A program made the translations under genes and the position numbers. A stretch of DNA of 64,000 nt from assembly GCA_964611895.1 (NCBI GenBank), contig CAZTDN010000009.1:1-64000 (forward strand). Direction: 5' to 3'. A model generated the notes under the pieces. The model worked only from the letters and a program-made list of their open reading frames with translations. It searched no databases and had not been told where the DNA came from. This document shows positions 18,064-24,941 of the stretch, one piece after another; within the stretch, counting starts at the first letter, position 1, and each line of letters opens with the position of its first letter. Source of the stretch: JAIEOG01 sp964611895. GTDB lineage: Bacteria > Bdellovibrionota > FAC87 > UBA2466.

Positions 18064-18981
18064 ATGTCTTCCATCGTTGTAGTGGGCTCAATGGCCTTTG
18101 ATTCCATCGAAACCCCGTTTGGGCGAATTGATAAAGTCCTGGGCGGCTCAGCAAACCATTTTTCGATGTCCGCATGCCTTTTTGCTCCAATCCGGTGCGT
18201 TAGCGTCGTGGGTCGGGACTTTCCGGCGGAACACCTACAGCTCCTTCAAAAGAAAAACATCGATGTTTCGGGGGTCCGCATTGAGGCTGGGAACACCTTT
18301 CACTGGTCTGGCAAGTATGGCTACGATCTGAACGAAGCCACCACCCTGCGCACAGATTTGAATGTCTTTGAACACTTTGAGCCGGAACTGCCGGAAAACT
18401 ATCGCAAAAGTGAATTTGTCTTTTTGGGCAATATCGCGCCTGCCCTGCAGATGAAGGTATTGTCCCAAGTCGAAAAACCGAAGTTTATCGCAATCGACAC
18501 CATGAACTTTTGGATTGAGGGATGTCGCGATACCCTCATCGAGGCGATTTCTCGTTGCCACTGCTTGATCATTAACGAGGCGGAAATTCGACAACTCACC
18601 CAGACGCGCAACATCGTGCAGGCGGCTCAAACTGTCCGCGGGTGGGGACCTCAGATCACCGTGATCAAACGCGGTGAATATGGTGCAATTCTCTTTGATC
18701 ATGGAGATGTATTCAGCATGCCCGCCCTCCCCCTAGCGGAAGTCAAAGACCCCACAGGGGCCGGAGACACGTTTGCGGGGGGCTTTGTCGGCTACCTCGC
18801 TAGCCAATCTTCGTTTTCGCTCTCCCGTTTCGCCCTACGCAAAGCGCTGGTATATGGCAACGTCATGGCGTCATTTGCAGTACAAGACTACGGGTCGAGT
18901 AATTTGGTACAATTAAAACGGGACCAAGTGGAAGAACGCTACAAACGGTTTGTAGACTTGACCCATTTTCACCAAGATTAA
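18064..18981 (+). CDS. PfkB-family carbohydrate/nucleoside kinase
   Basis: This family phosphorylates sugars or nucleosides with ATP. The 305-residue product shows the N-terminal glycine motif (LGGSANHFS) and the C-terminal signature DPTGAGDTFAGGFVG (residues 229-243), in which Asp235 is the predicted catalytic base. It has a good AGGAG ribosome-binding site at the ATG. The substrate cannot be assigned: ribokinase, adenosine kinase and fructokinase types are all possible. It is followed by an FYDLN-type gene with its own candidate promoter. Confidence 0.85.
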   Translation: MSSIVVVGSMAFDSIETPFGRIDKVLGGSANHFSMSACLFAPIRCVSVVGRDFPAEHLQLLQKKNIDVSGVRIEAGNTFHWSGKYGYDLNEATTLRTDLNVFEHFEPELPENYRKSEFVFLGNIAPALQMKVLSQVEKPKFIAIDTMNFWIEGCRDTLIEAISRCHCLIINEAEIRQLTQTRNIVQAAQTVRGWGPQITVIKRGEYGAILFDHGDVFSMPALPLAEVKDPTGAGDTFAGGFVGYLASQSSFSLSRFALRKALVYGNVMASFAVQDYGSSNLVQLKRDQVEERYKRFVDLTHFHQD

Positions 18982-18991
18982 AAACAGAGGC

Positions 18992-19020
18992 TTGACGCAA
19001 ATCTGGTTTGCCAGTACACG
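18992..19020 (+). promoter_or_regulatory. Candidate promoter for the FYDLN-type gene
   Basis: TTGACG (18992-18997) and TACACG (19015-19020) are separated by 17 bp in the gap after the PfkB gene, about 30 bp before the next ATG. Confidence 0.45.
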
Positions 19021-19051
19021 GGTGCACTTTGCCAGATAGGAGACGAGAGAC

Positions 19052-19381
19052 ATGAAGAAAGCAGCACATAAGGAGGCGGTTCAACTCGGAACAAAACGCA
19101 CGTGTCCCAAGTGCTCACTCAAGTTTTACGATTTTGCCAAAGCTGAAATCCACTGCCCAAAGTGCCAAACTGCCGTCGATCCCGAATCTGAGCGCCAAGC
19201 TTTTAAACAAGCCGTAGAAAAAAAGTCTTCCAAGCCGAAAGGCATCATGCGAGACGATGACGAAGATGCAGTCACCCCAGCGTCCGACGCGTTTGAAAGC
19301 GTTGAAGATTTGGGAGACGATGACGACTCCGATCTGGACGCGATTGCCCCCTCAGATGACGGCGACAGCGACGACAACTAG
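19052..19381 (+). CDS. FYDLN-acid family protein (TIGR02300-like)
   Basis: This 109-residue protein of unknown function has an N-terminal zinc-ribbon-like module with Cys18/Cys21 and Cys35/Cys38 and a long acidic tail (about 65-109) full of Asp and Glu. The motif between the Cys pairs is FYDF, a variant of the FYDLN signature that gives the family its name. The family is seen in several proteobacterial lineages. Its acidic tail suggests nucleic-acid mimicry or binding to a basic partner, but that is inference. It ends 1 nt from the convergent 71-residue gene. Confidence 0.8.
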   Translation: MKKAAHKEAVQLGTKRTCPKCSLKFYDFAKAEIHCPKCQTAVDPESERQAFKQAVEKKSSKPKGIMRDDDEDAVTPASDAFESVEDLGDDDDSDLDAIAPSDDGDSDDN

Positions 19382-19382
19382 C

Positions 19383-19598
19383 TCAACGAATCTGTTTTTT
19401 CCCGCTTTCTAGGCGCTTTGGTTCCACGGGAGTAAAGGACTTCGATTTTTCTGTGGAGCGGAAATTGCGCTGGACCGACTTTCTGTAGCTCAGCACCATC
19501 AAAAAAATAAAAAAACTCGATACTGCCAGCCACCCCACCAAAAAGAGCTGTTTGTGCGACAACGCATTCAGCAAATTAACCAGGTATTTATTGTTCAT
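19383..19598 (-). CDS. Small single-pass membrane protein, last gene of the Tad-like cluster
   Basis: The 71-residue product has one clear membrane helix (about 16-38) followed by a basic C-terminal tail. No family is recognised. The ATG lies 12 nt after the stop of the preceding gene on the same strand, so it is probably the last gene of the flp-tadE operon. It may be a small anchor or assembly factor, but nothing in the sequence shows a function. Confidence 0.6.
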   Translation of the reverse strand: MNNKYLVNLLNALSHKQLFLVGWLAVSSFFIFLMVLSYRKSVQRNFRSTEKSKSFTPVEPKRLESGKKQIR

Positions 19599-19610
19599 GG
19601 TTTTCCAAAC

Positions 19611-20444
19611 TCAGTCCAAGTTAATGGCAACGCCCCCGGTTTTCTGAGGGTGAGAGGATAATAATACCGTGGTTACCACCACAGCCCCAGCCAAACCCAC
19701 TCCCGCCCAAAACACCGACCGCTCCCACCAATGTGGCGCAGTGCGCTGCCCCGCCGTCTCGCTTGCGGTGTTGAAAACATTGTGTTCTGCCGAGGGGATG
19801 AGGGCCGCGAGTTCAGTGACCGACAAAGGAGTAGAAAGGTCTTCCCAGCCCTTTCCTGAGCGGTACAGCCCTAGTCCGCCCCTATCTTCGCCCTGTTTCC
19901 ACGCAACAAGTACGGCCGAGGAGTTGGATTCCATTTGAAGCTGTCTCAAACTCAGCCCGTGCAATGCGGAAAGGGAATAGCCCGAGACCAAGGATACCGA
20001 CTCCATCCAGCGCATAGGTGTCTGACATTCAATGCCTAGTTCTCTAGATTGGTGCCCTGGCGCTTCTACCCAAACCGTTTGCTTGGACCCACCAGGAAGG
20101 TGGAGCAAAGTGGCCCGGGTTTGGGCGATTCCCTCAATGGATACCCGAGCCCCCTTAGGGAAGATCTCCAGCCCCACCGAGCAATAGGAAGACAAATCCC
20201 CCTCAGACCTCTGAAAAAGAGGTTTGGGTTTCCGGGCCACCCACTCCAATGCGCCCAATGCCACAGTTTTCAACCGCATTTCTGGGCCATCTTCGAGACG
20301 GTGTTTGAGATCCTGAGTCAATATCGCTCGCTCTGAAGCGTCTCCCACTCCCAGAGTAACCAGCCCAACTAAGACGTTTTGCCCAGCATACGCGGCCATC
20401 GAAAAGCAAAGCCCGACAAGCAAGAGTTGAACGCGTTTTTTCAT
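19611..20444 (-). CDS. Exported protein with C-terminal membrane anchor, Tad-like cluster
   Basis: The 277-residue product has a signal peptide (residues 1-20, ending AAYA) and a C-terminal membrane helix near 245-265. The middle contains a beta-rich stretch around 90-125 (GLEIFPKGARVSIEGIAQ followed by VWVEAPGHQSRELGI) that resembles PEGA-type surface domains. The resemblance is weak and was not tested. Its ATG overlaps the stop of the CpaB-like gene (ATGA) and is preceded by GGGAGG, so translation is coupled. A role in pilus secretion or anchoring is inferred only from position. Confidence 0.65.
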   Translation of the reverse strand: MKKRVQLLLVGLCFSMAAYAGQNVLVGLVTLGVGDASERAILTQDLKHRLEDGPEMRLKTVALGALEWVARKPKPLFQRSEGDLSSYCSVGLEIFPKGARVSIEGIAQTRATLLHLPGGSKQTVWVEAPGHQSRELGIECQTPMRWMESVSLVSGYSLSALHGLSLRQLQMESNSSAVLVAWKQGEDRGGLGLYRSGKGWEDLSTPLSVTELAALIPSAEHNVFNTASETAGQRTAPHWWERSVFWAGVGLAGAVVVTTVLLSSHPQKTGGVAINLD

Positions 20445-20959
20445 CCCCCCTCCCAGACTTGAATAGCCGCGGGCCGGGACGGCGCACGCGCCTTTCGACG
20501 AAGAGTCAGGCCATCGCCCTTATTGCGTAACACGACCTGCAGACCTCCGCTCTGCCTTGCCAGCTCCACGCCACGAACCTGCTCCGGAGTGAGCGCGACA
20601 ATGGGTCGCAAGCGAAACTGTGCATCAATGACTTCAATTCCCTCCAGCGGGAAAATGCCGTCTAACGTGGGCGCACTCGAATACAGATCGATGACATCTC
20701 CAGCTCGCAAAGGAATGGCAGCTTCATTTTCGAGAACGTAAGCTAGCTTCCCCGTAGGCAGACGTGATCGAAAACCGACTTCGGGTTTGAAGGGAATCGT
20801 AGGCGCGGGCGGCGGCTGTAGGAGCCAGTAAAACCCCCCCGCGAGCAGGGATCCACTTAAGGCTAAAACCGTCTCTCGATTCCAAAGGCGCGAAAATCGC
20901 CTTTGACTCCATCGAAAGGTAGGCGTCTTGACTGCAGTGTTTCCAGCCGTTCCCTCCAA
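20441..20959 (-). CDS. CpaB-like SAF-domain protein
   Basis: CpaB/RcpC proteins are periplasmic parts of Tad pilus machines. This product has one membrane helix followed by PPPAPTIPF, then a SAF-like beta region (LAYVLENEAAIPLRAGDVIDLYS) and a C-terminal Arg-rich tail. At 172 residues from the proposed TTG at 20959 it is shorter than typical CpaB (about 250). The start is uncertain: the frame is open up to 21142, and an ATG at 21055 has a GAGG site, but that region also encodes the small prepilin in another frame. Confidence 0.55.
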   Translation of the reverse strand: MEGTAGNTAVKTPTFRWSQRRFSRLWNRETVLALSGSLLAGGFYWLLQPPPAPTIPFKPEVGFRSRLPTGKLAYVLENEAAIPLRAGDVIDLYSSAPTLDGIFPLEGIEVIDAQFRLRPIVALTPEQVRGVELARQSGGLQVVLRNKGDGLTLRRKARAPSRPAAIQVWEGG

Positions 20960-21081
20960 CGTTGAATCACCCAGAGGTGCCCTCGAAAAAAAAGACCGCA
21001 GACCAATCCACAAACCAGGAGACACTCCAACAACGCCGCACCGCTTACTGCCCATCTCGCACCTCGATTCGGTAATTCCAA
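20863..21081 (-). CDS. Small prepilin-like protein
   Basis: The 72-residue product starts with a short basic leader followed by SG/AALLECLLVCGLVCGLFF. This is a type IV prepilin motif: cleavage after Gly14, Glu at mature position 5 (Glu19), then a hydrophobic helix. A helix with WVIQRWRERLETLQ follows. It begins with TTG at 21081, preceded by an excellent GGAGG site with 8-nt spacing. It overlaps the TadG-like gene by 37 nt and the CpaB-like frame downstream. Probably a minor pseudopilin of the Tad-like cluster. Confidence 0.65.
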   Translation of the reverse strand: MELPNRGARWAVSGAALLECLLVCGLVCGLFFRGHLWVIQRWRERLETLQSRRLPFDGVKGDFRAFGIERRF

Positions 21082-21656
21082 TCCTTTGTCCTCCGCAAAC
21101 TCTTACCCAAATAAACGACCCGCGCTCGCCAAAGGTCGCCAACGATAGACGCGGATACGTCTTCGCTCAGGTGCGCTCGAAATTCGGGAGAAAACTCCCA
21201 CGCATGGTCTAATCCGCAGGTCCCGCAGCGAACGCGTTGAATGGGCAAGCTCAAAGCGCGATGGACGCCCACCTGCCGTTTTAGTTGGGAGGCCTCTAGG
21301 GATGCCTGTTCACTGCCCGCTTTCCAATTAACCTGGGATTGGGCGCGTATAAACTCGACCTTCGATCTCAAGATCATTTCAAGTTTCTGGTCCAAGGCCG
21401 CACACGAAGCATTCGGGATTGGAAGACGCGCGCACAGATGCGCCGGGTGGTGCAAGTTTTCCAAAACTTCCAACTCCTTATTGGCTCTGTGCAAAGCCTT
21501 CCAAACAGCTCGCCCATTGCGACCCAGACGGATGGCTGCATTGTCCAAGGCAATCACCCCGGTTTCTTTTTTTTCCAGGCTCAGAAACAGCGAGTGGGAA
21601 GCGCCTAATGACATCAACATTCCCGCACCTAAGATTGAGAAAAGAAAAAGCGGCAC
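21045..21656 (-). CDS. TadG/PilX-like protein of the Tad-like cluster (hypothetical)
   Basis: The 203-residue product has a hydrophobic N-terminus (about 1-27) followed by an alpha-helical region rich in Leu, Arg and Glu, then a CGTCGL motif near residue 146. This matches the general plan of large minor pilins, but no family can be named with confidence. It overlaps the end of the TadE-like gene by 28 nt. An alternative start at Met13 (21620) would remove the overlap but shorten the membrane helix. Confidence 0.6.
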   Translation of the reverse strand: MPLFLFSILGAGMLMSLGASHSLFLSLEKKETGVIALDNAAIRLGRNGRAVWKALHRANKELEVLENLHHPAHLCARLPIPNASCAALDQKLEMILRSKVEFIRAQSQVNWKAGSEQASLEASQLKRQVGVHRALSLPIQRVRCGTCGLDHAWEFSPEFRAHLSEDVSASIVGDLWRARVVYLGKSLRRTKDWNYRIEVRDGQ

Positions 21657-22021
21657 TGACGGGTTGCCTCAAAAGAGTGCTTTGTATGCGCGCCAAAGCG
21701 AAAGACCTGCAGTGCAGGAAATCTCCAGTAAAGTTTTGCGCAAAGATGTGTAGGATAAAGTATGGGGTCCATGAGCGGGGTCCGTTGGGCCCACACCGCC
21801 CTTTTCCAAAAACGCGTCGCGCTCTTTCTCCCCATACTTTCCGACTCAAAAACCGCTCCTCGAACAAAAAGAAAAGCTGCGTGATGAAGGGCCGCCTCAT
21901 AAACCGCTCGACGCGAAAGCTCCGCACCCGCACTCAGGGCCAGCACACAAACTGGTAGAACAATCAACGCTTCTACCAAGATCGAACCTCGATTTCCGGC
22001 TAGCAAATACGCCCGTTTCAT
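21629..22021 (-). CDS. TadE-like pseudopilin
   Basis: TadE-type proteins are minor pseudopilins of Tad machines, processed by a prepilin peptidase. The 130-residue product has the leader NRG/SILVEALIVLPVCVLALS with cleavage after Gly12 and Glu at mature position 5, then helical and polar segments. The start overlaps the stop of the Flp gene (ATGA), giving translational coupling. The rest of the protein, with several aromatic residues, is not recognised. Confidence 0.75.
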   Translation of the reverse strand: MKRAYLLAGNRGSILVEALIVLPVCVLALSAGAELSRRAVYEAALHHAAFLFVRGAVFESESMGRKSATRFWKRAVWAQRTPLMDPILYPTHLCAKLYWRFPALQVFRFGAHTKHSFEATRQCRFFFSQS

Positions 22022-22269
22022 GGAGCCCCATCCACTTTGCGGCTTCCCTCCATAAAATCGTCCATTCCGCGGCCCCGATAACTGTCTTCATTTACCTGAG
22101 TTCGGGTAACGGATTGACCATCTCCGCGGGTAAGCGATCTGGAAATATTGGCGTACTGTTCAGCAATGTTCTTGCCAACCGTGCTCACCACAAGAATTGC
22201 TGAACACGCAATGAGACAGGTGAGGATTAAATATTCGACGAGACCTTGGCCTTTGTTTTTTTCCTTCAT
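22018..22269 (-). CDS. flp: Flp-type pilin
   Basis: Flp is the major fibre subunit of Tad pili, a subclass of type IVb pili. The 83-residue product has a short basic leader and NKG/QGLVEYLILTCLIACSAIL, with cleavage predicted after Gly7 and the Glu-Tyr pair at mature positions 5-6 that marks Flp pilins. It is the first gene of a minus-strand operon. No clear ribosome-binding site precedes the ATG. The tail after the helix is longer than in the shortest Flp proteins. Confidence 0.85.
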   Translation of the reverse strand: MKEKNKGQGLVEYLILTCLIACSAILVVSTVGKNIAEQYANISRSLTRGDGQSVTRTQVNEDSYRGRGMDDFMEGSRKVDGAP

Positions 22270-22396
22270 GCGCAGAGGCTCTTGCGAAGTGCGTACCAGA
22301 GAAACACAGGCTGAAAGGTGGCAACCGTCCCCTGCACCGCGCCAATACCTGGATCGCCCTGGACCGAAATTCGGTCACTAAAACGGCAGAAAACGC

Positions 22397-22426
22397 TTGC
22401 AAACAGATGCCTTCTTTCTTAACAAT
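22397..22426 (+). promoter_or_regulatory. Candidate promoter for the arginine decarboxylase gene
   Basis: TTGCAA (22397-22402) is followed after 17-18 bp by TAACAA/AACAAT (22420-22426). The AGGAGAG ribosome-binding site begins at 22441. The TTG that could be read as a start codon at 22397 is therefore more likely the -35 element. Confidence 0.4.
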
Positions 22427-22453
22427 TCAGTCAAATTCACAGGAGAGACTACT

Positions 22454-22999
22454 CTGTTCGTTCCAAAAGAAATTTTCTTCGTTAAAGGTGTTGGAAAAGA
22501 AAAAGAACGGCTTGCTTCTTTCGAGATGGCACTGAGAGATGGAAATATCGCGGAGTACAACCTGGTGAAGGTTACCTCGATTTTCCCTCCCAACTGTAAA
22601 GTCATTTCTCCAAAGGAGGGGGTAAAAAAACTCAAACCAGGCCAGATACTTTACGTCGTTTTGGCCGAGTCTTCGACGAATGAGCCCAACCGTCTGATTG
22701 CAGCTTCGATTGGTGTGGCTATTCCGAAGGACCCTAACCAGTATGGCTACTTGAGCGAACACCATTCGTACGGAGAGACACAGCAGAAGGTGGGCGAGTA
22801 CGCCGAAGATCTTGCGGCTTTCATGCTGGCGACAACTCTAGGCCTCTCCTTTGAGCAAGATGTCGTCTACGATAGCCGCCAAGACCTCTGGCGAATTAAG
22901 AAAGATGTCGTAACCACGAAGAGCGTCACCCAAACCGCTGTGGGTGAAAAGAATGGCTTGTGGACTACGGCTATCGCGGCCGCCGTACTCTTAGGATAG
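22454..22999 (+). CDS. Pyruvoyl-dependent arginine decarboxylase
   Basis: This enzyme converts arginine to agmatine using a pyruvoyl group made by self-cleavage before a serine. The fold is best known from archaea and some bacteria. Family landmarks are VPKEIFFVKGVG, the cleavage region NLVKVTSIFPPNC (break expected between Thr41 and Ser42), NRLIAASIGVAIPKD and the C-terminal GLWTTAIAAAVL. The family usually has Ser-Ser at the cleavage point; here it is Thr-Ser. The start is inferred as CTG at 22454, eight nt after AGGAG; the frame is open back to TTG 22397, but those extra residues do not fit the family. Confidence 0.82.
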   Translation: MFVPKEIFFVKGVGKEKERLASFEMALRDGNIAEYNLVKVTSIFPPNCKVISPKEGVKKLKPGQILYVVLAESSTNEPNRLIAASIGVAIPKDPNQYGYLSEHHSYGETQQKVGEYAEDLAAFMLATTLGLSFEQDVVYDSRQDLWRIKKDVVTTKSVTQTAVGEKNGLWTTAIAAAVLLG

Positions 23000-23008
23000 A
23001 GAATGGTA

Positions 23009-23033
23009 AGATAGAGTCATCATGACTCTATCT
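23009..23033 (+). repeat. 25-bp palindrome over the methyltransferase start codon
   Basis: AGATAGAGTCAT (23009-23020) and ATGACTCTATCT (23022-23033) are perfect inverted 12-bp arms around a single base. The ATG of the second arm is the start codon of the methyltransferase gene. It could be an operator for a dimeric regulator or an RNA hairpin that hides the start codon; the sequence alone cannot decide. Confidence 0.75.
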
Positions 23034-23711
23034 CAGCACCTACACAGTTTTAGAAATTCGTTTGATTTCGCTCTGCGTCAGCTATTGCAGTTTGGGCGAG
23101 AAGTTAAGCACGCACCTGAAGTTCACACGCGTTTTCAAAAAGAGCTTGAAGCTTTTTTTTGTTTATTTGACTGGAATGGTAGCCTGCCTCACCAACAGCG
23201 GCTTCGAGTCTTGGACATTGGCGCTAGAAACTTTAGCCTTGCGCCGGTGTTCGATTCTGTTTTCAGGGGACTCGGCCATGAACCTGAAATCCATGGCATC
23301 GAGATCGACGCCTTTCGGCGACTCATCGACCTTCGAACTCGAAAAGACTATGGAGACTTTTACGCCAAGCAGGCACGGTGCGCGCAGTTCCACGCATTGG
23401 ACTTTTTGAAGTGGGACCTTCCTGCGGATGTCATTTTTGCGCTTCACCCTTTTGTTACTCCCAAGCCGCTTCTAGCCTGGGGACTTCCTCTGCGACACTT
23501 TCGACCAGAGGCATTTTTTGCGCATGCGGCTTCCCTCCTTTCGCCGGAGAAAGGCCTGCTCTTGGTGAGTAACCCGACCGAAGAAGAGCGCAGAATCACA
23601 CAGCATCTATTAAGTCAGGATTTTGAACTGGTTGAGACTCGAGATTGGAAGCCAGGAAAAAGAACAGTCCAGGGAGATCCCCGTTTGGGCGGGTTATACC
23701 GACGAAAGTGA
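23022..23711 (+). CDS. SAM-dependent methyltransferase-like protein
   Basis: The 229-residue product has a Rossmann-type SAM-binding motif RVLDIGARNFSLAP (about residues 61-74) and an acidic strand end IHGIEID about 20 residues later. A Pro-containing catalytic-like motif follows (LLVSNPTEEE). The substrate is unknown. It begins 22 nt after the arginine decarboxylase stop on the same strand, so the two are probably cotranscribed. No ribosome-binding site is evident before the ATG, which lies inside the 25-bp palindrome. Confidence 0.65.
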   Translation: MTLSQHLHSFRNSFDFALRQLLQFGREVKHAPEVHTRFQKELEAFFCLFDWNGSLPHQQRLRVLDIGARNFSLAPVFDSVFRGLGHEPEIHGIEIDAFRRLIDLRTRKDYGDFYAKQARCAQFHALDFLKWDLPADVIFALHPFVTPKPLLAWGLPLRHFRPEAFFAHAASLLSPEKGLLLVSNPTEEERRITQHLLSQDFELVETRDWKPGKRTVQGDPRLGGLYRRK

Positions 23712-24236
23712 CGTGTCTGATCTCTTTTGTGTGCCCGCAGGCCGACTGACCTGAATGAACTCGGTAAGGTAGTGCCGAGCCACCTGCTCAGGAACGACTC
23801 GATTGCCGATAAACAACCACTCCACTTCGTGAAAAAGTCCAAACCCAGCTTCGATGACCCCAGAAAACATGACGGAGTTTTTGGATGGGGTTCCTGGAGA
23901 ACCTTCTAGGCGTTTTTCACATTGAAACTGGATCACGCCGGGTTTTCCGGCTGAAATAGCGAGTCGCATCTCTCCTCGAGAAACGAAAAAACCATCTTTA
24001 CCAACATCCACTTTGCTCACTTTGAGCTGCGCTTCGTCATCCAGGACTCGTAAATTGAAGAGACGTGTTAAATAATCGAGGTGGTAGTACAGATCTCGCA
24101 AAAAAGTAGCTGTTTCAACGCAGAGGACTTCGTCCTTAGTGGTGCAAAGATCGATGCTGACCCGATCTCCTGAACGGATCGATGACTCTTGATCCGCAAG
24201 GCTTTCAATCCATTTAATTGTTCGATTGCTAGTCAC
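23694..24236 (-). CDS. Hypothetical cytoplasmic protein
   Basis: The 180-residue product has no signal peptide or membrane helix and no recognised domain. It has a mixed alpha/beta composition with a helical segment near 43-62 (TFLRDLYYHLDYLTRLFNLR). It overlaps the methyltransferase gene tail to tail by 18 nt. The structured intergenic region and phaR lie on its 5' side. The open frame and balanced composition support a real gene; the function is unknown. Confidence 0.6.
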   Translation of the reverse strand: MTSNRTIKWIESLADQESSIRSGDRVSIDLCTTKDEVLCVETATFLRDLYYHLDYLTRLFNLRVLDDEAQLKVSKVDVGKDGFFVSRGEMRLAISAGKPGVIQFQCEKRLEGSPGTPSKNSVMFSGVIEAGFGLFHEVEWLFIGNRVVPEQVARHYLTEFIQVSRPAGTQKRSDTSLSSV

Positions 24237-24368
24237 TCAAGGTACGAAGCTAGAAGTAGCTCCCCCATCACTGGCCGTGGTTTGGAATTCTTAACCCGGA
24301 AATCAAGTGGTTGCCTTATTGCTGCTTTAGGCTTCCTATTTCTAGGCATGCACACCACAGCAAGTGAA

Positions 24369-24484
24369 AGCTTCCGGTTAAGAGCCTGTCGGGTAAGAAT
24401 AAACGCAGACTCACGTACCGGACAGGGAAGCTAATACTATTATGGCTGAATTAGCGCCGCCCTCCAAGTCCTTCGGAGGGCGGC
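24369..24484. ncRNA. Structured intergenic element, candidate small RNA
   Basis: Three stems follow one another. CCTGTCGGGTA (24385-24395) pairs with TACCGGACAGG (24416-24426) with one mismatch, framed by AGCTTC/GAAGCT (from 24369 to 24432). GCTAAT (24430-24435) pairs with ATTAGC (24450-24455). GCCGCCCTCC (24456-24465) pairs perfectly with GGAGGGCGGC (24475-24484). The last stem could end phaR transcripts on the minus strand or a plus-strand RNA. Neither side has a clear U-run. No known RNA family was recognised. Confidence 0.45.
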
Positions 24485-24515
24485 TATATTCCCTGTAAAT
24501 TAAACCACTTACCTA

Positions 24516-24941
24516 TCAGGCTTCTGCGATTTTTCCGGCAGTCGACGCAGCGTCACGACCTGGTATCAGGCCAGACTTTGCCTCGAGCTCACCGAGCTTC
24601 GCAGAAAGATCTTTCAGCTGGTTTTCAAGAGTACGGATAATTTCCCCTTGAGCCGAATCCGCGCCTTTTGCGAGGAAAGAACTGAAAGAACCATCACCGT
24701 GTTGAATGATGTGGCGAAGCGTGACGATCGGCACGGGTGTTTCAGATTTTTTCTGCTTTTCGAAAATAATCTGAGTAAGCGTCATCGCTGTGATGTCTTT
24801 CTGGTTGCGGTTATCCACAACAGCGACATCTTCCCCTTGCTGAATCATTTCTGCTATCTCATCTAAGGTCACATAGCAGCTGGCATCCGTGTCATAAAGC
24901 TTACGGTTTTGGTACCTCTTGATGATTTTTGCCTTCTCCAT
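24516..24941 (-). CDS. PhaR-type polyhydroxyalkanoate synthesis regulator
   Basis: PhaR proteins bind DNA and PHA granules and control phasin genes. The 141-residue product carries the N-terminal DNA-binding domain signature: IIKRYQNRKLYDTDASCYVT at 6-25, then DEIAEMIQQGEDVAVVDN, DIT and LTQIIFE. The C-terminal half has a coiled-coil-like helix (EIIRTLENQLKDLSAKLGEL). The start has a GGGGGA site. Relatives with only this N-terminal domain also occur outside PHA producers, so a PHA role is not certain. No phaC or phasin gene is in the window. Confidence 0.85.
   Translation of the reverse strand: MEKAKIIKRYQNRKLYDTDASCYVTLDEIAEMIQQGEDVAVVDNRNQKDITAMTLTQIIFEKQKKSETPVPIVTLRHIIQHGDGSFSSFLAKGADSAQGEIIRTLENQLKDLSAKLGELEAKSGLIPGRDAASTAGKIAEA

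Noticed and set aside
20441..21142. The full 233-codon frame as the CpaB-like gene
   Set aside because: Its first 60 or so residues look like a shadow of the prepilin and TadG-like genes. The protein-like part begins just before the membrane helix.
21241..21958. Long plus-strand frames opposite the Tad-like genes
   Set aside because: They mirror the minus-strand TadE and TadG-like genes. The minus-strand products have clear prepilin leaders and coupled starts.
24189..24434. 81-codon plus-strand frame with a hydrophobic stretch
   Set aside because: No good start or ribosome-binding site. Most of its 5' half runs over the opposite gene, and the 3' half lies in the hairpin region.
24361..24440. 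Possible c-di-GMP (GEMM) riboswitch or merRNA
   Set aside because: GTGAAAGCTTCCGGTTAAG faintly resembles part of the GEMM core, but the CAGGGCAAACC segment, the GNRA hairpin and the 3' closing strand are missing.
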